Assembly: GCA_029465975.1 (NCBI GenBank)
Contig: CM055754.1
Coordinates: forward strand, 124,001-188,000
Source: Dallia pectoralis
Taxonomy: Eukaryota; Chordata; Actinopteri; Esociformes; Umbridae
Direction of reading: 5' to 3'
DNA: 64,000 nucleotides
Positions 9,931-22,616 of this stretch are shown one piece after another; within the stretch, counting starts at the first letter, position 1, and each line of letters begins with the position of its first letter. The notes under the pieces were generated by a model that did not search any database, was not told the origin of the DNA, and worked only from the letters and a program-made list of their open reading frames with translations. Both the position numbers and the translations under genes were made by a program.

Positions 9931-12900
9931 TAGAATCAGAAAACTGTTTAATCGCCATGAATGTGTAAACAGACAAGGAATTTACTTTGGCAGGAAGGTG
10001 CTTACATACAACATATGAAGAACAATATAAATTATACTAGGGAGGTGAAGGGGTATAGGGATAGTAATATACAAAATACTATACAGAATACAGATAAGTA
10101 ACGTAAGAGGGTGAGGGGTATAGGGATAGTAATATACAAAATACTATACAGAATACAGATAAGTAACGTAAGAGGGTGAGGGGTATAGGGATAGTAATAT
10201 ACAAAATACTATACAGAATACAGATAAGTAACGTAAGAGGGTGAGGGGTATAGAGATAGTAATATACAAAATACTATACAGGATACAGATAAGTAACGTA
10301 AGAGGGTGAGGGCTATAGGGATAGTAATATACAAAATACTATACAGAATACAGATAAGTAACGTAAGAGGGTGAGGGGTATAGGGATAGTAATATACAAA
10401 ATACTATACAGGATACAGATAAGTAACGTAAGAGGGTGAGGGGTATAGGGATAGTAATATACAAAATACTATACAGAATACAGATAAGTAACGTAAGAGG
10501 GTGAGGGGTATAGGGATAGTAATATACAAAATACTATACAGAATACAGATAAGTAACGTAAGAGGGTGAGGGGTATAGGGATAGTAATGTACAAAATACT
10601 ATACAGGATACAGATAAGTAACGTAAGAGGGTGAGGGGTATAGGGATAGTAATGTACAAAATACTATACAGAATACAGATAAGTAACGTAAGAGGGTGAA
10701 AGGTATATGAATAGTAATATACAAAATACTATACAGAATACAGATGAGTAACGTAAGAGGGTGAGGGGTATATGGATAGTAATATACAAAATACTATACA
10801 GAATACAGATGAGTAACGTAAGAGGGTGAGGGGTATAGGGATAGTAATATACAAAATACTATACAGAATACAGATAAGTAACGTAAGAGGGTGAAAGGTA
10901 TATGAATAGTAATATACAAAATACTATACAGAATACAGATGAGTAACGTAAGAGGGTGAGGGGTATAGGGATAGTAATATACAAAATACTATACAGAATA
11001 CAGATAAGTAACGTAAGAGGGTGAGGGGTATATGGATAGTAATATACAAAATACTATACAGAATACAGATAAGTAACGTAAGAGGGTGAGGGGTATATGG
11101 ATAGTAATATACAAAATACTATACAGAATACAGATTAGTAACGTAAGAGGGTGAAGGGTATAGGGATGTAATATACAAAATACTATACAGAATACAGATA
11201 ATTAACGTAAGAGGGTGAGGGGTATATGGATAGTAATATACAGAATACTATACAGAATACAGATAAGTAACGTAAGAGGGTGAGGGGTATATGGATAGTA
11301 ATATACAAAATACTATACAGAATACAGATAAGTAACGTAAGAGGGTGAGGGGTATAGGGATAGTAATATACAAAATACTATACAGAATACAGATGAGTAA
11401 CGTAAGAGGGTGAGGGGTATAGGGATAGTAATATACAAAATACTATACAGAATACAGATAAGTAACGTAAGAGGGTGAGGGGTATATGGATAGTAATATA
11501 CAAAATACTATACAGAATACAGATAAGTAACGTAAGAGGGTGAGGGGTATATGGATAGTAATATACAAAATACTATACAGAATACAGATTAGTAACGTAA
11601 GAGGGTGAAGGGTATAGGGATGTAATATACAAAATACTATACAGAATACAGATAATTAACGTAAGAGGGTGAGGGGTATATGGATAGTAATATACAGAAT
11701 ACTATACAGAATACAGATAAGTAACGTAAGAGGGTGAGGGGTATATGGATATAATATACAAAATACTATACAGAATACAGATAAGTAACGTAAGAGGGTG
11801 AGGGGTATAGGGATAGTAATATACAAAATACTATACAGAATACAGATAAGTAACGTAAGAGGGTGAGGGGTATAGGGATAGTAATATACAAAATACTATA
11901 CAGAATACAGATAAGTAACGTAAGAGGGTGAGGGGTATATGGATAGTAATATACAAAATACTATACAGAATACAGATAAGTAACGTAAGAGGGTGAGGGG
12001 TATATGGATAGTAATATACAAAATACTATACAGAATACAGATAAGTAACGTAAGAGGGTGAGGGGTATAGGGATAGTAATGTACAAAATACTATACAGGA
12101 TACAGATAAGTAACGTAAGAGGGTGAGGGGTATAGGGATAGTAATGTACAAAATACTATACAGAATACAGATAAGTAACGTAAGAGGGTGAAAGGTATAT
12201 GAATAGTAATATACAAAATACTATACAGAATACAGATGAGTAACGTAAGAGGGTGAGGGGTATATGGATAGTAATATACAAAATACTATACAGAATACAG
12301 ATGAGTAACGTAAGAGGGTGAGGGGTATAGGGATAGTAATATACAAAATACTATACAGAATACAGATAAGTAACGTAAGAGGGTGAAAGGTATATGAATA
12401 GTAATATACAAAATACTATACAGAATACAGATGAGTAACGTAAGAGGGTGAGGGGTATAGGGATAGTAATATACAAAATACTATACAGAATACAGATAAG
12501 TAACGTAAGAGGGTGAGGGGTATATGGATAGTAATATACAAAATACTATACAGAATACAGATAAGTAACGTAAGAGGGTGAGGGGTATATGGATAGTAAT
12601 ATACAAAATACTATACAGAATACAGATTAGTAACGTAAGAGGGTGAAGGGTATAGGGATGTAATATACAAAATACTATACAGAATACAGATAATTAACGT
12701 AAGAGGGTGAGGGGTATATGGATAGTAATATACAGAATACTATACAGAATACAGATAAGTAACGTAAGAGGGTGAGGGGTATATGGATATAATATACAAA
12801 ATACTATACAGAATACAGATAAGTAACGTAAGAGGGTGAGGGGTATAGGGATAGTAATATACAAAATACTATACAGAATACAGATAAGTAACGTAAGAGG

Positions 12901-15900
12901 GTGAGGGGTATAGGGATAGTAATATACAAAATACTATACAGAATACAGATAAGTAACGTAAGAGGGTGAGGGGTATATGGATAGTAATATACAAAATACT
13001 ATACAGAATACAGATAAGTAACGTAAGAGGGTGAGGGGTATAGGGATAGTAATATACAAAATACTATACAGAATACAGATAAGTAACGTAAGAGGGTGAG
13101 GGGTATATGGATAGTAATATACAAAATACTATACAGAATACAGATAAGTAACGTAAGAGGGTGAGGGGTATATGGATAGTAATATACAAAATACTATACA
13201 GAATACTGATAAGTAACGTAAGAGGGTGAGGGGTATAGGGATAGTAATATACAAAATACTATACAGGATACAGATAAGTAATGTAAGAGGGTGAGGGGTA
13301 TATGGATAGTAATATACAAAATACTATACAGAATACAGATAAGTAACGTAAGAGGGTGAAGGGTATAGGGATGTAATATACAAAATACTATACAGAATAC
13401 AGATAATTAACGTAAGAGGGTGAGGGCTATAGGGATAGTAATATACAAAATACTATACAGAATACAGATAAGTAACATAAGAGGGTGAGGGGTATAGGGA
13501 TAGTAATATACAAAATACTATACAGAATACAGATAAGTAACGTAAGAGGGTGAGGGGTATATGGATAGTAATATACAAAATACTATACAGAATACAGATA
13601 AGTAACGTAAGAGGGTGAGGGGTGTATGGATAGTAATATACAAAATACTATACAGAATACAGATAAGTAACGTAAGAGGGTGAGGGGTATATGGATAGTA
13701 ATATACAAAATACTATACAGAATACAGATAAGTAACGTAAGAGGGTGAGGGGTATAGGGATAGTAATATACAAAATACTATACAGAATACAGATAAGTAA
13801 CGTAAGAGGGTGAGGGGTATATGGATAGTAATATACAAAATACTATACAGAATACAGATAAGTAACGTAAGAGGGTGAGGGGTATATGGATAGTAATATA
13901 CAAAATACTATACAGAATACAGATAAGTAACGTAAGAGGGTGAGGGGTGTATGGATAGTAATATACAAAATACTATACAGAATACAGATAAGTAACGTAA
14001 GAGGGTGAGGGGTATAGGGATAGTAATATACAAAATACTATACAGAATACAGATAAGTAACGTTAGAGGGTGAGGGGTATAGGGATAGTAATATACAAAA
14101 TACTATACAGAATACAGATAAGTAACGTAAGAGGGTGAGGGGTATAGAGATAGTAATATACCAAATACTATATAGAATACAGATAAGTAACGTAAGAGGG
14201 TGAGGGGTATAGAGATAGTAATATACAAAATACTATACAGAATACAGATAAGTAACGTAAGAGGGTGAGGGGTATAGGGATAGTAATATACAAAATACTA
14301 TACAGAATACAGATAAGTAACGTAAGAGGGTGAGGGGTGTATGGATAGTAATATACAAAATACTATACAGAATACAGATAAGTAACGTAAAAGGGTGAGG
14401 GGTATAGGGATAGTAATATACAAAATACTATACAGAATACAGATAAGTAACGTTAGAGGGTGAGGGGTATAGGGATAGTAATATACAAAATACTATACAG
14501 AATACAGATAAGTAACGTAAGAGGGTGAGGGGTATAGAGATAGTAATATACCAAATACTATATAGAATACAGATAAGTAACGTAAGAGGGTGAGGGGTAT
14601 ATGGATATAATATACAAAATACTATACAGAATACAGATAAGTAACGTAAGAGGGTGAGGGGTATATGGATAGTAATATACAAAATACTATACAGAATACA
14701 GATAAGTAACGTAAGAGGGTGAGGGGTATATGGATAGTAATATACAAAATACTATACAGAATACAGATAAGTAACGTAAGAGGGTGAGGGGTGTATGGAT
14801 AGTAATATACAAAATACTATACAGAATACAGATAAGTAACGTAAGAGGGTGAGGGGTATATGGATAGTAATATACAAAATACTATACAGAATACAGATAA
14901 GTAACGTAAGAGGGTGAGGGGTATAGGGATAGTAATATACAAAATACTATACAGAATACAGATAAGTAACGTAAGAGGGTGAGGGGTATATGGATAGTAA
15001 TATACAAAATACTATACAGAATACAGATAAGTAACGTAAGAGGGTGAGGGGTATAGGGATAGTAATATACAAAATACTATACAGAATACAGATAAGTAAC
15101 GTAAGAGGGTGAGGGGTGTATGGATAGTAATATACAAAATACTATACAGAATACAGATAAGTAACGTAAGAGGGTGAGGGGTATAGGGATAGTAATATAC
15201 AAAATACTATACAGAATACAGATAAGTAACGTTAGAGGGTGAGGGGTATAGGGATAGTAATATACAAAATACTATACAGAATACAGATAAGTAACGTAAG
15301 AGGGTGAGGGGTATAGAGATAGTAATATACCAAATACTATATAGAATACAGATAAGTAACGTAAGAGGGTGAGGGGTATAGAGATAGTAATATACAAAAT
15401 ACTATACAGAATACAGATAAGTAACGTAAGAGGGTGAGGGGTATAGGGATAGTAATATACAAAATACTATACAGAATACAGATAAGTAACGTAAGAGGGT
15501 GAGGGGTGTATGGATAGTAATATACAAAATACTATACAGAATACAGATAAGTAACGTAAAAGGGTGAGGGGTCTAGGGATAGTAATATACAAAATACTAT
15601 ACAGAATACAGATAAGTAATGTTAGAGGGTGAGGGGTATAGGGATAGTAATATACAAAATACTATACAGAATACAGATAAGTAACGTAAGAGGGTGAGGG
15701 GTATAGAGATAGTAATATACCAAATACTATATAGAATACAGATAAGTAACGTAAGAGGGTGAGGGGTATATGGATATAATATACAAAATACTATACAGAA
15801 TACAGATAAGTAACGTAAGAGGGTGAGGGGTATATGGATAGTAATATACAAAATACTATACAGAATACAGATAAGTAACGTAAGAGGGTGAGGGGTATAG

Positions 15901-16695
15901 GGATAGTAATATACAAAATACTATATAGAATACAGATAAGTAACGTAAGAGGGTGAGGGGTATAGGGATAGTAATATACAAAATACTATACAGAATACTG
16001 ATAAGTAACGTAAGAGGGTGAGGGGTATAGGGATAGTAATATACAAAATACTATACAGAATACAGATAAGTAACGTAAGAGGGTGAGGGGTATATGGATA
16101 GTAATATACAAAATACTATACAGAATACAGATAAGTAACGTAAGAGAGTGAGGGGTATAGGGATAGTAATATACAAAATACTATACAGAATACAGATAAG
16201 TAACGTAAGAGGGTGAGGGGTATAGGGATAGTAATATACAAAATACTATACAGAATACAGATAAGTAACGTAAGAGAGTGAGGGGTATATGGATAGTAAT
16301 ATACAAAATACTATACAGAATACAGATAAGTAACGTAAGAGGGTGAGGGGTATATGGATAGTAATATACAGAATACTATATAGAATACAGATAAGTAAGG
16401 TAAGAGGGTGAGGGGTATATGGATAGTAATATACAGAATACTATATAGAATACAGATAAGTAAGGTAGTGCAATAGTGCAAATATTGTAAATATTGTAGT
16501 GCAAAATCAGGCAATGTTCAAATGGAATGGGTAAGAGTTCAAAGCTTGTGTGCACCCCTGGCCGTGTTGAGGAAGCCAGTTGCACAGGGGAAGAAACTGT
16601 TCTTATGGCGTGAGGTTTTTGTCTTTATGGACCGAAGCCTTCTGCCGGAGGGGAGTGTGTTGAATAGAGAGTGTCCGGGGTGAGTCTAGTACCCA
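9931..16695 (+). mobile_element. dispersed teleost repeat split by a 65-bp array
   Basis: Left part (9931-10030): agaatcagaaaactgtttaa, gtaaacagacaaggaattta, gcttacatacaaca. Right part (16468-16695): agtgcaaatattgtaaat, cacaggggaagaaactgttc and ccttctgccggaggggag. These resemble the two ends of one common fish interspersed repeat. Between them the middle of the repeat has been replaced by, or has expanded into, the 65-bp minisatellite. Family is from memory; class (LINE tail or SINE) not determined. Confidence 0.65.
10035..16468. repeat. 65-bp minisatellite, about 99 copies, 6.4 kb
   Basis: The largest array in the window. Each 65-bp unit includes gagggtgaggggtataggga, tagtaatatacaaaatacta and agataagtaacgtaa. 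Variants (tatgg, aaaggtatatgaatag, a 2-bp deletion giving gggatgtaata, ggtgtatgg) are arranged in repeated blocks, showing higher-order duplication. Short minus-strand frames at 14428-14682 and 15597-15851 are by-products. Confidence 0.97.
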
Positions 16696-16909
16696 CAATA
16701 TATATCTAAAGCACATGTGTTTCTATTTTTTCATTTATAATATATAAAAAGGAACTTGAACTGTAAGCATGACATTTTACTAATGAAGACTTAAAATGCC
16801 CAAGAGCCTATTACTATGTTTTGCTCGGTCACTAATATTTCCATATTATCAGTGTGGCATTCATAAAGGGATATATATTATATTATTTTATTTATATACA
16901 CAAACACAT
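16696..16909. other. AT-rich spacer
   Basis: Nothing recognised; contains a TA-rich run near 16870-16900. Confidence 0.4.
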
Positions 16910-19110
16910 TGAAGTTCAGAAGTTTGGGGTCAAGTTAGGGTTAGAGTTCAAGTATGATATATAGTTGTTGACAAGGTTAGAAATAAAGTGTGTCCTTCAA
17001 CCTGCTTTCATCAGAGAATCCTCCATTTTCAGCAATTATGTCCGTAGAGATCTTTGGCATTCCGGCAGTCAAATTGTTGAGGTAATCTGAAGAGATTTCA
17101 CCCCATCGGGTTAGGGTTAGACAGAATACCAGCTGACTGTGCTGGGTTAGGGTTAGACAGAATACCAGCTGACTGTGCTGGGTTAGGGTTAGACAGAATA
17201 CCAGCTGACTGTGCTGGGTTAGGGTTAGACAGAATACCAGCTGACTGTGCTGGGTTAGGGTTAGACAGAATACCAGCTGACTGTGCTGGGTTAGGGTTAG
17301 ACAGAATACCAGCTCACTGTGCTGGGTTAGGGTTAGACAGAATACCAGCTGACTGTGCTGGGTTAGGGTTAGACAGAATACCAGCTGACTGTGCTGGGTT
17401 AGGGTTAGACAGAATACCAGCTGACTGTGCTGGGTTAGGGTTAAACAGAATACCAGCTGACTGTGCTGGGTTAGGGTTAGACAGAATACCAGCTGACTGT
17501 GCTGGGTTAGGGTTAGACAGAATACCAGCTGACTGTGCTGGGTTAGAGTTAGACAGAATACCAGCTGACTGTGCTGGGTTAGGGTTAGACAGAATACCAG
17601 CTGACTGTGCTGGGTTAGGGTTAAACAGAATACCAGCTGACTGTGCTGGGTTAGGGTTAGACAGAATACCAGCTGACTGTGCTGGGTTAGGGTTAGACAG
17701 AATACCAGCTGACTGTGCTGGGTTAGAGTTAGACAGAATACCAGCTGACTGTGCTGGGTTAGTGTTAGACAGAATACCAGCTCACTGTGCTGGGTTAGGT
17801 TTAGACAGAATACCAGCTGACTGTGCTGGGTTAGGGTTAGACAGAATACCAGCTGACTGTGCTGGGTTAGGGTTAGACAGAATACCAGCTCACTGTGCTG
17901 GGTTAGGGTTAGACAGAATACCAGCTCACTGTGCTGGGTTAGGGTTAGACAGAATACCAGCTCACTGTGCTGGGTTAGAGTTAGACAGAATACCAGCTGA
18001 CTGTGCTGGGTTAGGGTTAGACAGAATACCAGCTGACTGTGCTGGGTTAGGTTTAGACAGAATACCAGCTGACTGTGCTGGGTTAGGGTTAGACAGAATA
18101 CCAGCTGACTGTGCTGGGTTAGACAGAATACCAGCTGACTGTGCTGGGTTAGGTTTAGACAGAATACCAGCTGACTGTGCTGGGTTAGGGTTAGACAGAA
18201 TACCAGCTCACTGTGCTGGTCACTCCATTATAGACAGAATACCACCTGACTGTGCTGATCACTCCATTATAGACAGAATACCAGCTGACGGTGCTGACCA
18301 CTCCATTATAGACAGAATACCAGCTGACTGTGCTGATCACTCCATTATAGACAGAATACCAGCTGACGGTGCTGGTCACTCCATTATAGACAGAATACCA
18401 GCTGACTGTGCTGATCACTCCATTATAGACAGAATACCAGCTGACTGTACTGACCACTCCATTATAGACAGAATACCAGCTGACTGTGCTGACCACTCCA
18501 TTAAAGACAGAATACCAGCTGACGGTGCTGACCACTCCATTAAAGACAGAATACCAGCTGACGGTGCTGACCGCTCCATTAAAGACAGAATACCAGCTGA
18601 CTGCTTTTTCCCCAAAAAGTTATTGAATAGTTGTGAGCTGAGATTTGGGTTATTGTTCTGTTTTTGGAGGAAATGTCTCGAATCAATCGTCATTCACAGG
18701 GTATAGAATGACATTGTATAATGAAGTGATAGACTTACATATCTTAGCCAGCACCAAAACTCCCCCAGACCATCTCATTGCCTCTAACATTCTTGACAGA
18801 TGGTGTCTATCACACCTTCATCTTCTTTTCATCTGGTCTGCGTCTCACAAATGTTTGTTTGTGATCCAATCACCGGAAACTTAGATTCGCCTTGAATTAT
18901 CAAACAACAATGTTCTATTGGAGAACAGAGGTGATGGTTGCTGATAATGGGCCTATGTACGCCTATGTGGATATTCTATTATAAATTGTCAATTTCCAGC
19001 AACAAAAGTGGTCTACAACATTAAGGATGTCTACACTGTATTTCAGGTTATTTTGGTGTTATTTTAATAGACAAAAAAGCTTCTTCTGTGATCTAACTTT
19101 CTTTCTTAGA
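16910..19110 (-). pseudogene. decayed Tc1-like transposon, transposase on - strand
   Basis: Left end 16910-16940 has agttcagaagtttggggtca, like the inverted-repeat end of salmonid-type Tc1 elements. 16985-17102 on the - strand matches the C-terminal end of Tc1 transposase (GEISSDYLNN, then AENGG.). 18567-18640 encodes LGKKQSAGILSLME, from the segment just before the last catalytic acidic residue. 18755-18860 (ccagaccatctcattgcctc, ctgcgtctcacaaatg) and 18930-19080 (gtgatggttgctgataatgg, gttattttaatagacaaaaa) match the N-terminal half and opposite end. Stops and indels abound. The stretch that should carry the final catalytic motif is replaced by the 36/39-bp array. Identification is from memory of the family. 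Confidence 0.85.
17103..18606. repeat. 36/39-bp minisatellite derived from Tc1 transposase
   Basis: About 31 copies of a 36-bp unit (ggttagggttagacagaata, ccagctgactgtgctg) pass near 18217 into about 10 copies of a 39-bp unit in which ggttagggttag is replaced by ccactccattatag. On the - strand the 39-bp unit encodes SAGILSIMEWSAQ, a segment of Tc1 transposase. The 36-bp type carries a telomere-like ggttaggg in its place. Both are codon multiples, so a 314-codon frame on the + strand (17762-18706) is an artefact. Confidence 0.95.
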
Positions 19111-20010
19111 CTAGGTTTGATTTAGGAAAGCAGCTCAATGGGTTGTGGAAAATGTTTATCTGAGAGTGTCTCTTCAGTTTGTGTGTAGACTGCATTGGTA
19201 CATAATGTATTTTAATGAGTGTCTCAATGTCTACCTCATCAACACAGATGTTATTAAACAGCGATTGTTTCACATATAACTATAACCAAAAACACAACAC
19301 CTAATGCAGATAATGCAGGCAATATGGACCCCATTCTGTACCTATGTAATGTGTTGTGTGCTTTACTCAATTAAGATTAAATAAAGGTGATATTCTGTGG
19401 AAATATACCTGGAGAAAGACTGTGCTTGTTTTTTTTCCTACATTCGGTTGGTGTGTCTGTTTTGGTCTGCTAGTATTGCTGAGGTCATGGTTTCTATTCA
19501 ATCACACTACACCCTGTAGAGATAAGTAGTAATATATCTGAAAACTGAGCGAGTGTCACATGCATTACATCTCTAAAAATCCAAAACATCTTAACTGAGA
19601 CATGGCAAATGCGCTTTCTTGACATTTAAATGCAGGCATGATTTTTATATTTCCAAATCTTTTTTATAGTTTGTCTGTGTGTATTTCAGATAGCCTAAAC
19701 TCCATCTCATTGGGATATACCACAAAGCATTTACATATTCCATTTGCCTACATCATTGTAAAAGGCACATCTATTGGCAGGCTGTCCAGTCCAGGGATTA
19801 AGCAGTAAATGACATGTACTTAATCTGTCTCTGCAGTGCTCAGGAATTAAACTGTAAGTGACGTGTCCTTAATCTGTCTCTGCAGTGCTCAGGAATTAAA
19901 CTGTAAGTGACATGTCTTTAATCTGTCTCTGCAGTGCTCACTATCTTTTATCTCTGATATTTTGGTTTCCTGATGCTAGAAAGTCAGTGGCTGTTCTAAT
20001 GTGACACAAA
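19111..20010. other. single-copy spacer with a short 57-bp tandem repeat
   Basis: Mostly unremarkable AT-rich DNA. At about 19824-19945 a 57-bp unit with taatctgtctctgcagtgct recurs 2 to 3 times. Confidence 0.5.
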
Positions 20011-20013
20011 GGG

Positions 20014-20156
20014 GTTAGGGTTAGTGGATTAGGGTTAGTGGGTTAGGGTTAGTGGGTTAGAGTTAGTGGGTGAGGGTTAGGGTTAGGGTTAGGGTTAGTG
20101 GATTAGGGTTAGTGGGTTAGGGTTAGTGGGTTAGAGTTAGTGGGTTAGGGTTAGGG
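20014..20156. repeat. telomere-like degenerate (TTAGGG/TTAGTGGG)n
   Basis: About 140 bp of gttagggttagtgggttagg variants, including four consecutive gttagg units near 20072-20098. An interstitial telomere-like tract, not a chromosome end. Confidence 0.9.
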
Positions 20157-21008
20157 TGATCAATAACAATTGAGAAACTGAGCCCTGGAGGTTATGGCCA
20201 GTCCCCTTTTAACACTGTCGACCAAGTGTTATCTACAAGCATGTCCTGAATGATGGCTTAGGAACAATTAGCTGGATACAGAAGCTCTAGAAGTTAGGAG
20301 GGTTAGGGTTAGGAGAGGCTTTCTCTCTGTGAGAAAATACAACAGACACATTCGTTTTTAAAGTCTGCAATGTGTTTTGGAATGAAGGGGTTTCAGATGT
20401 TGTCATGGAAACTGTTAAGTGAGTCCTTGGGTGATATTGTTTTGGAGGAAGGACAGACACTTCTCAGTTGAGCTGGTTGGCGGATAGAGTGAGGAGATTG
20501 ATATAATGAGGTTGCACATGGATGGAGGTGTTTAGCTGACTGAGGTTAATCACGTTAGCTGTAAGATTATCCAGTCTAGAGGCAGCTGCGTACTGATGAG
20601 TCTGCCAGCTCGTCTCGCTTCATCTTCGCACGACTAATGCTGCACAGCAACCGCCATTGCCTTAGCAACCAGTGCGAGCACTTATGAGCTGAATTTCATG
20701 ACAGTGTTGTTAACGTGTCACGAGACTAAGATTTTTAACATAGAGTTTACAACGCGTCTCCGATATCTTAAACTATTTAACCTACAGAGGTTGCTATGAA
20801 TATAAAATGCATGTATTTTATGAGGTTTTTCTTGTTACCTTTGTAAAGCACATTGAATTGCTTCCATGTATGAATATTGTGCTGTTTAAATAAAATAGCT
20901 TGCTTGCTATAGCCTGCTTCTGTAAAAAATATGCAATCAAAGTGAAATTTAAAGTAATCGAAACATTACAACTGTAGCTTTTACAGTACTTCAGAAAATT
21001 GGAGGACA
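20157..21008. other. single-copy intergenic sequence
   Basis: No gene, array or family recognised. The segment 20580-20710 is less AT-rich than its surroundings (gcacagcaaccgccattgcc) and could be an ordinary regulatory island, but nothing proves it. Confidence 0.35.
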
Positions 21009-21110
21009 TACAGTGGATATGAAGTCTACACACCCCTGTAAATATGGCAGGTTATTGTGATGTGAAAAAAATAAAGATAAATGATGTCAGAAAATTATTT
21101 TGTATCATCT
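21009..21110 (+). mobile_element. fragment of MITE-like repeat (tacagtggatat end)
   Basis: Starts tacagtggatatgaagtcta then cacacccctgtaaat, followed by a decayed ttgtgatgtgaaaaaaa and gataaatgatgtcag. The same sequence, inverted, occurs at about 59036-59135. No matching right end is visible, so this copy is truncated. Confidence 0.65.
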
Positions 21111-21454
21111 GCTGACTGATTTCTTTCAACAAATAAATCCCCCTGATGCTTTGGTAGTCTGGGTCAATTTGCTCTCAGTCAATGTGAGCAACAGATTGAC
21201 AACCTAACCCATTCAGCCGAGGCCGCCCCAGCTACTGAATACTAATAAAATAGCATTTCTGTTGATTTTGTAAAAATGCTTTTTGGCACTGTTATGGAAT
21301 TGTTTTAGATCACTGTTTTTGTGATGTTGGAGATAAGTTATCCCTCATGACAGAAATAAGAACTAATGTAGAAATATTTGTTTGTTAGCAAGTTTTATGA
21401 ATATGAGATGTGTATGTATTTTACAGCTTGAGTAAAGAGTTTGGGGAACCAAGG

Positions 21455-21600
21455 GAAGTATTCAATCAATCAATCAATCAAATTTATTTATACAGGCGGC
21501 TAGGAAAAACTCCCTGGAGGTCAGATTTAGGAAGAAACCTAGAGAGGAACCAGGCTCTGAGGGATCAACCAGTTTATATAACAGTTAATATTATACAGTG
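21455..21600 (+). mobile_element. fragment of fish dispersed repeat
   Basis: caatcaatcaatcaatcaaa and tttatttataca, then ctaggaaaaactccctgg, ggaagaaacctagagaggaa and ccaggctctgaggg. These are the ends of a repeat familiar in salmonid and pike sequence; the usual middle is missing. From memory. Confidence 0.7.
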
Positions 21601-21956
21601 CAAGTTTTGATTAACTTATGGTGACTCAACTCAAACCGTATTCTGTGGTTATCTGTTCTCCACCCATTCTGTACGAGGCAGAAGGGAGAGTTCATGACAT
21701 CATCCCTTGTGCAACTCAAACTGTATCCTGGTTATCAGTTAACCCACCTGTTCTCCATCCATACCGTTATTGTGTGTCAAAGGATGTGCGTGACTTACGC
21801 TCTATAGTGTGTGAACTTCTTTCAAATCAGGTCGCTTGGATCACAGCGCAGGTTACCAACCTGTTTGTCTGTGTGAAGGCTTTCCTCAAAACTATTCTGA
21901 TTGGTATTAAACTTGTTAGGGAATTAGACCTGATCATTGCATTTGCTGTCATCTAA
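21601..21956 (+). other. unassigned open stretch
   Basis: An open frame of 112 codons at 21618-21956 resembles no family I know, has no splice context and sits between transposon fragments. Probably not a gene. Confidence 0.3.
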
Positions 21957-21967
21957 GCTTGTGTAAC

Positions 21968-22616
21968 GGTTTCTTCATTTATATTAATTGCAATTAAACT
22001 TGAGTGTTAACTTGGAAAAACTTTGGTCCGTCTTACTTCAAGTCTGAATTCAGTGTTTAATGTTATTTCAGGGTTTAATGGTATAATAACATTAATTAGT
22101 TGTATTAGGAATATTAAATAAATTAGATTTCCCCCATATCTTAGTAGCTTATCTAAAATTTGCACCACAGAAAAGCTCCGGCTTGTGGTTGTTCGTTCAG
22201 ACGAAGGCATCGCTAAGTATTATTCAGTATTATAAGGTCATTGCTAAATATTATTAATTATTAAGTATTATAAGGTCATTGCTAAGTATTATTCAGTATT
22301 ATAAGGTCATTGCTAAATATTATTAATTATTAAGTATTATACGGTCAGCGCTAAGTATTATTCAGTATTATAAGGTCATTGCTAAATATTATTAATTATT
22401 AAGTATTATACGGTCAGCTGTTGCTAAACCTTAGGCATCAATATAAAAAACAATGCCTTTATAATAAGGAGATAAATAAACTCCTTTGGTTATATACAAC
22501 AGACTTGTGTTGGTTGTCCTTATTTGCACCCTCGACCCTACACCTTTGCATGCCCCTCAACAGGGGCTCACGGAAACGGGGGTTGCGTACCCTACCCTAG
22601 AAGGGGAAACGTAACA
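21968..22616 (+). repeat. possible solo or truncated LTR
   Basis: Begins near tgtaacggtttc and ends near gaaacgtaaca, an imperfect terminal inversion like LTR ends. An AATAAA lies near 22474, followed by a C-rich stretch (tgcaccctcgaccctacacc) as in R-U5. No target duplication and no partner LTR are visible, so this is only a suggestion. Confidence 0.3.
22212..22418. repeat. 69-bp tandem repeat, 3 copies
   Basis: Three copies of a 69-bp unit beginning gctaagtattattcagtatt and containing gctaaatattattaattatt. It lies inside the possible LTR. Confidence 0.9.

Noticed and set aside
17762..18706. 314-codon + strand frame of DRIPADCAG repeats
   Set aside because: It is the antisense reading of the Tc1-derived 36/39-bp array.
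21618..21956. 112-codon + strand frame
   Set aside because: Sits next to a transposon fragment, matches no known family and lacks supporting signals.
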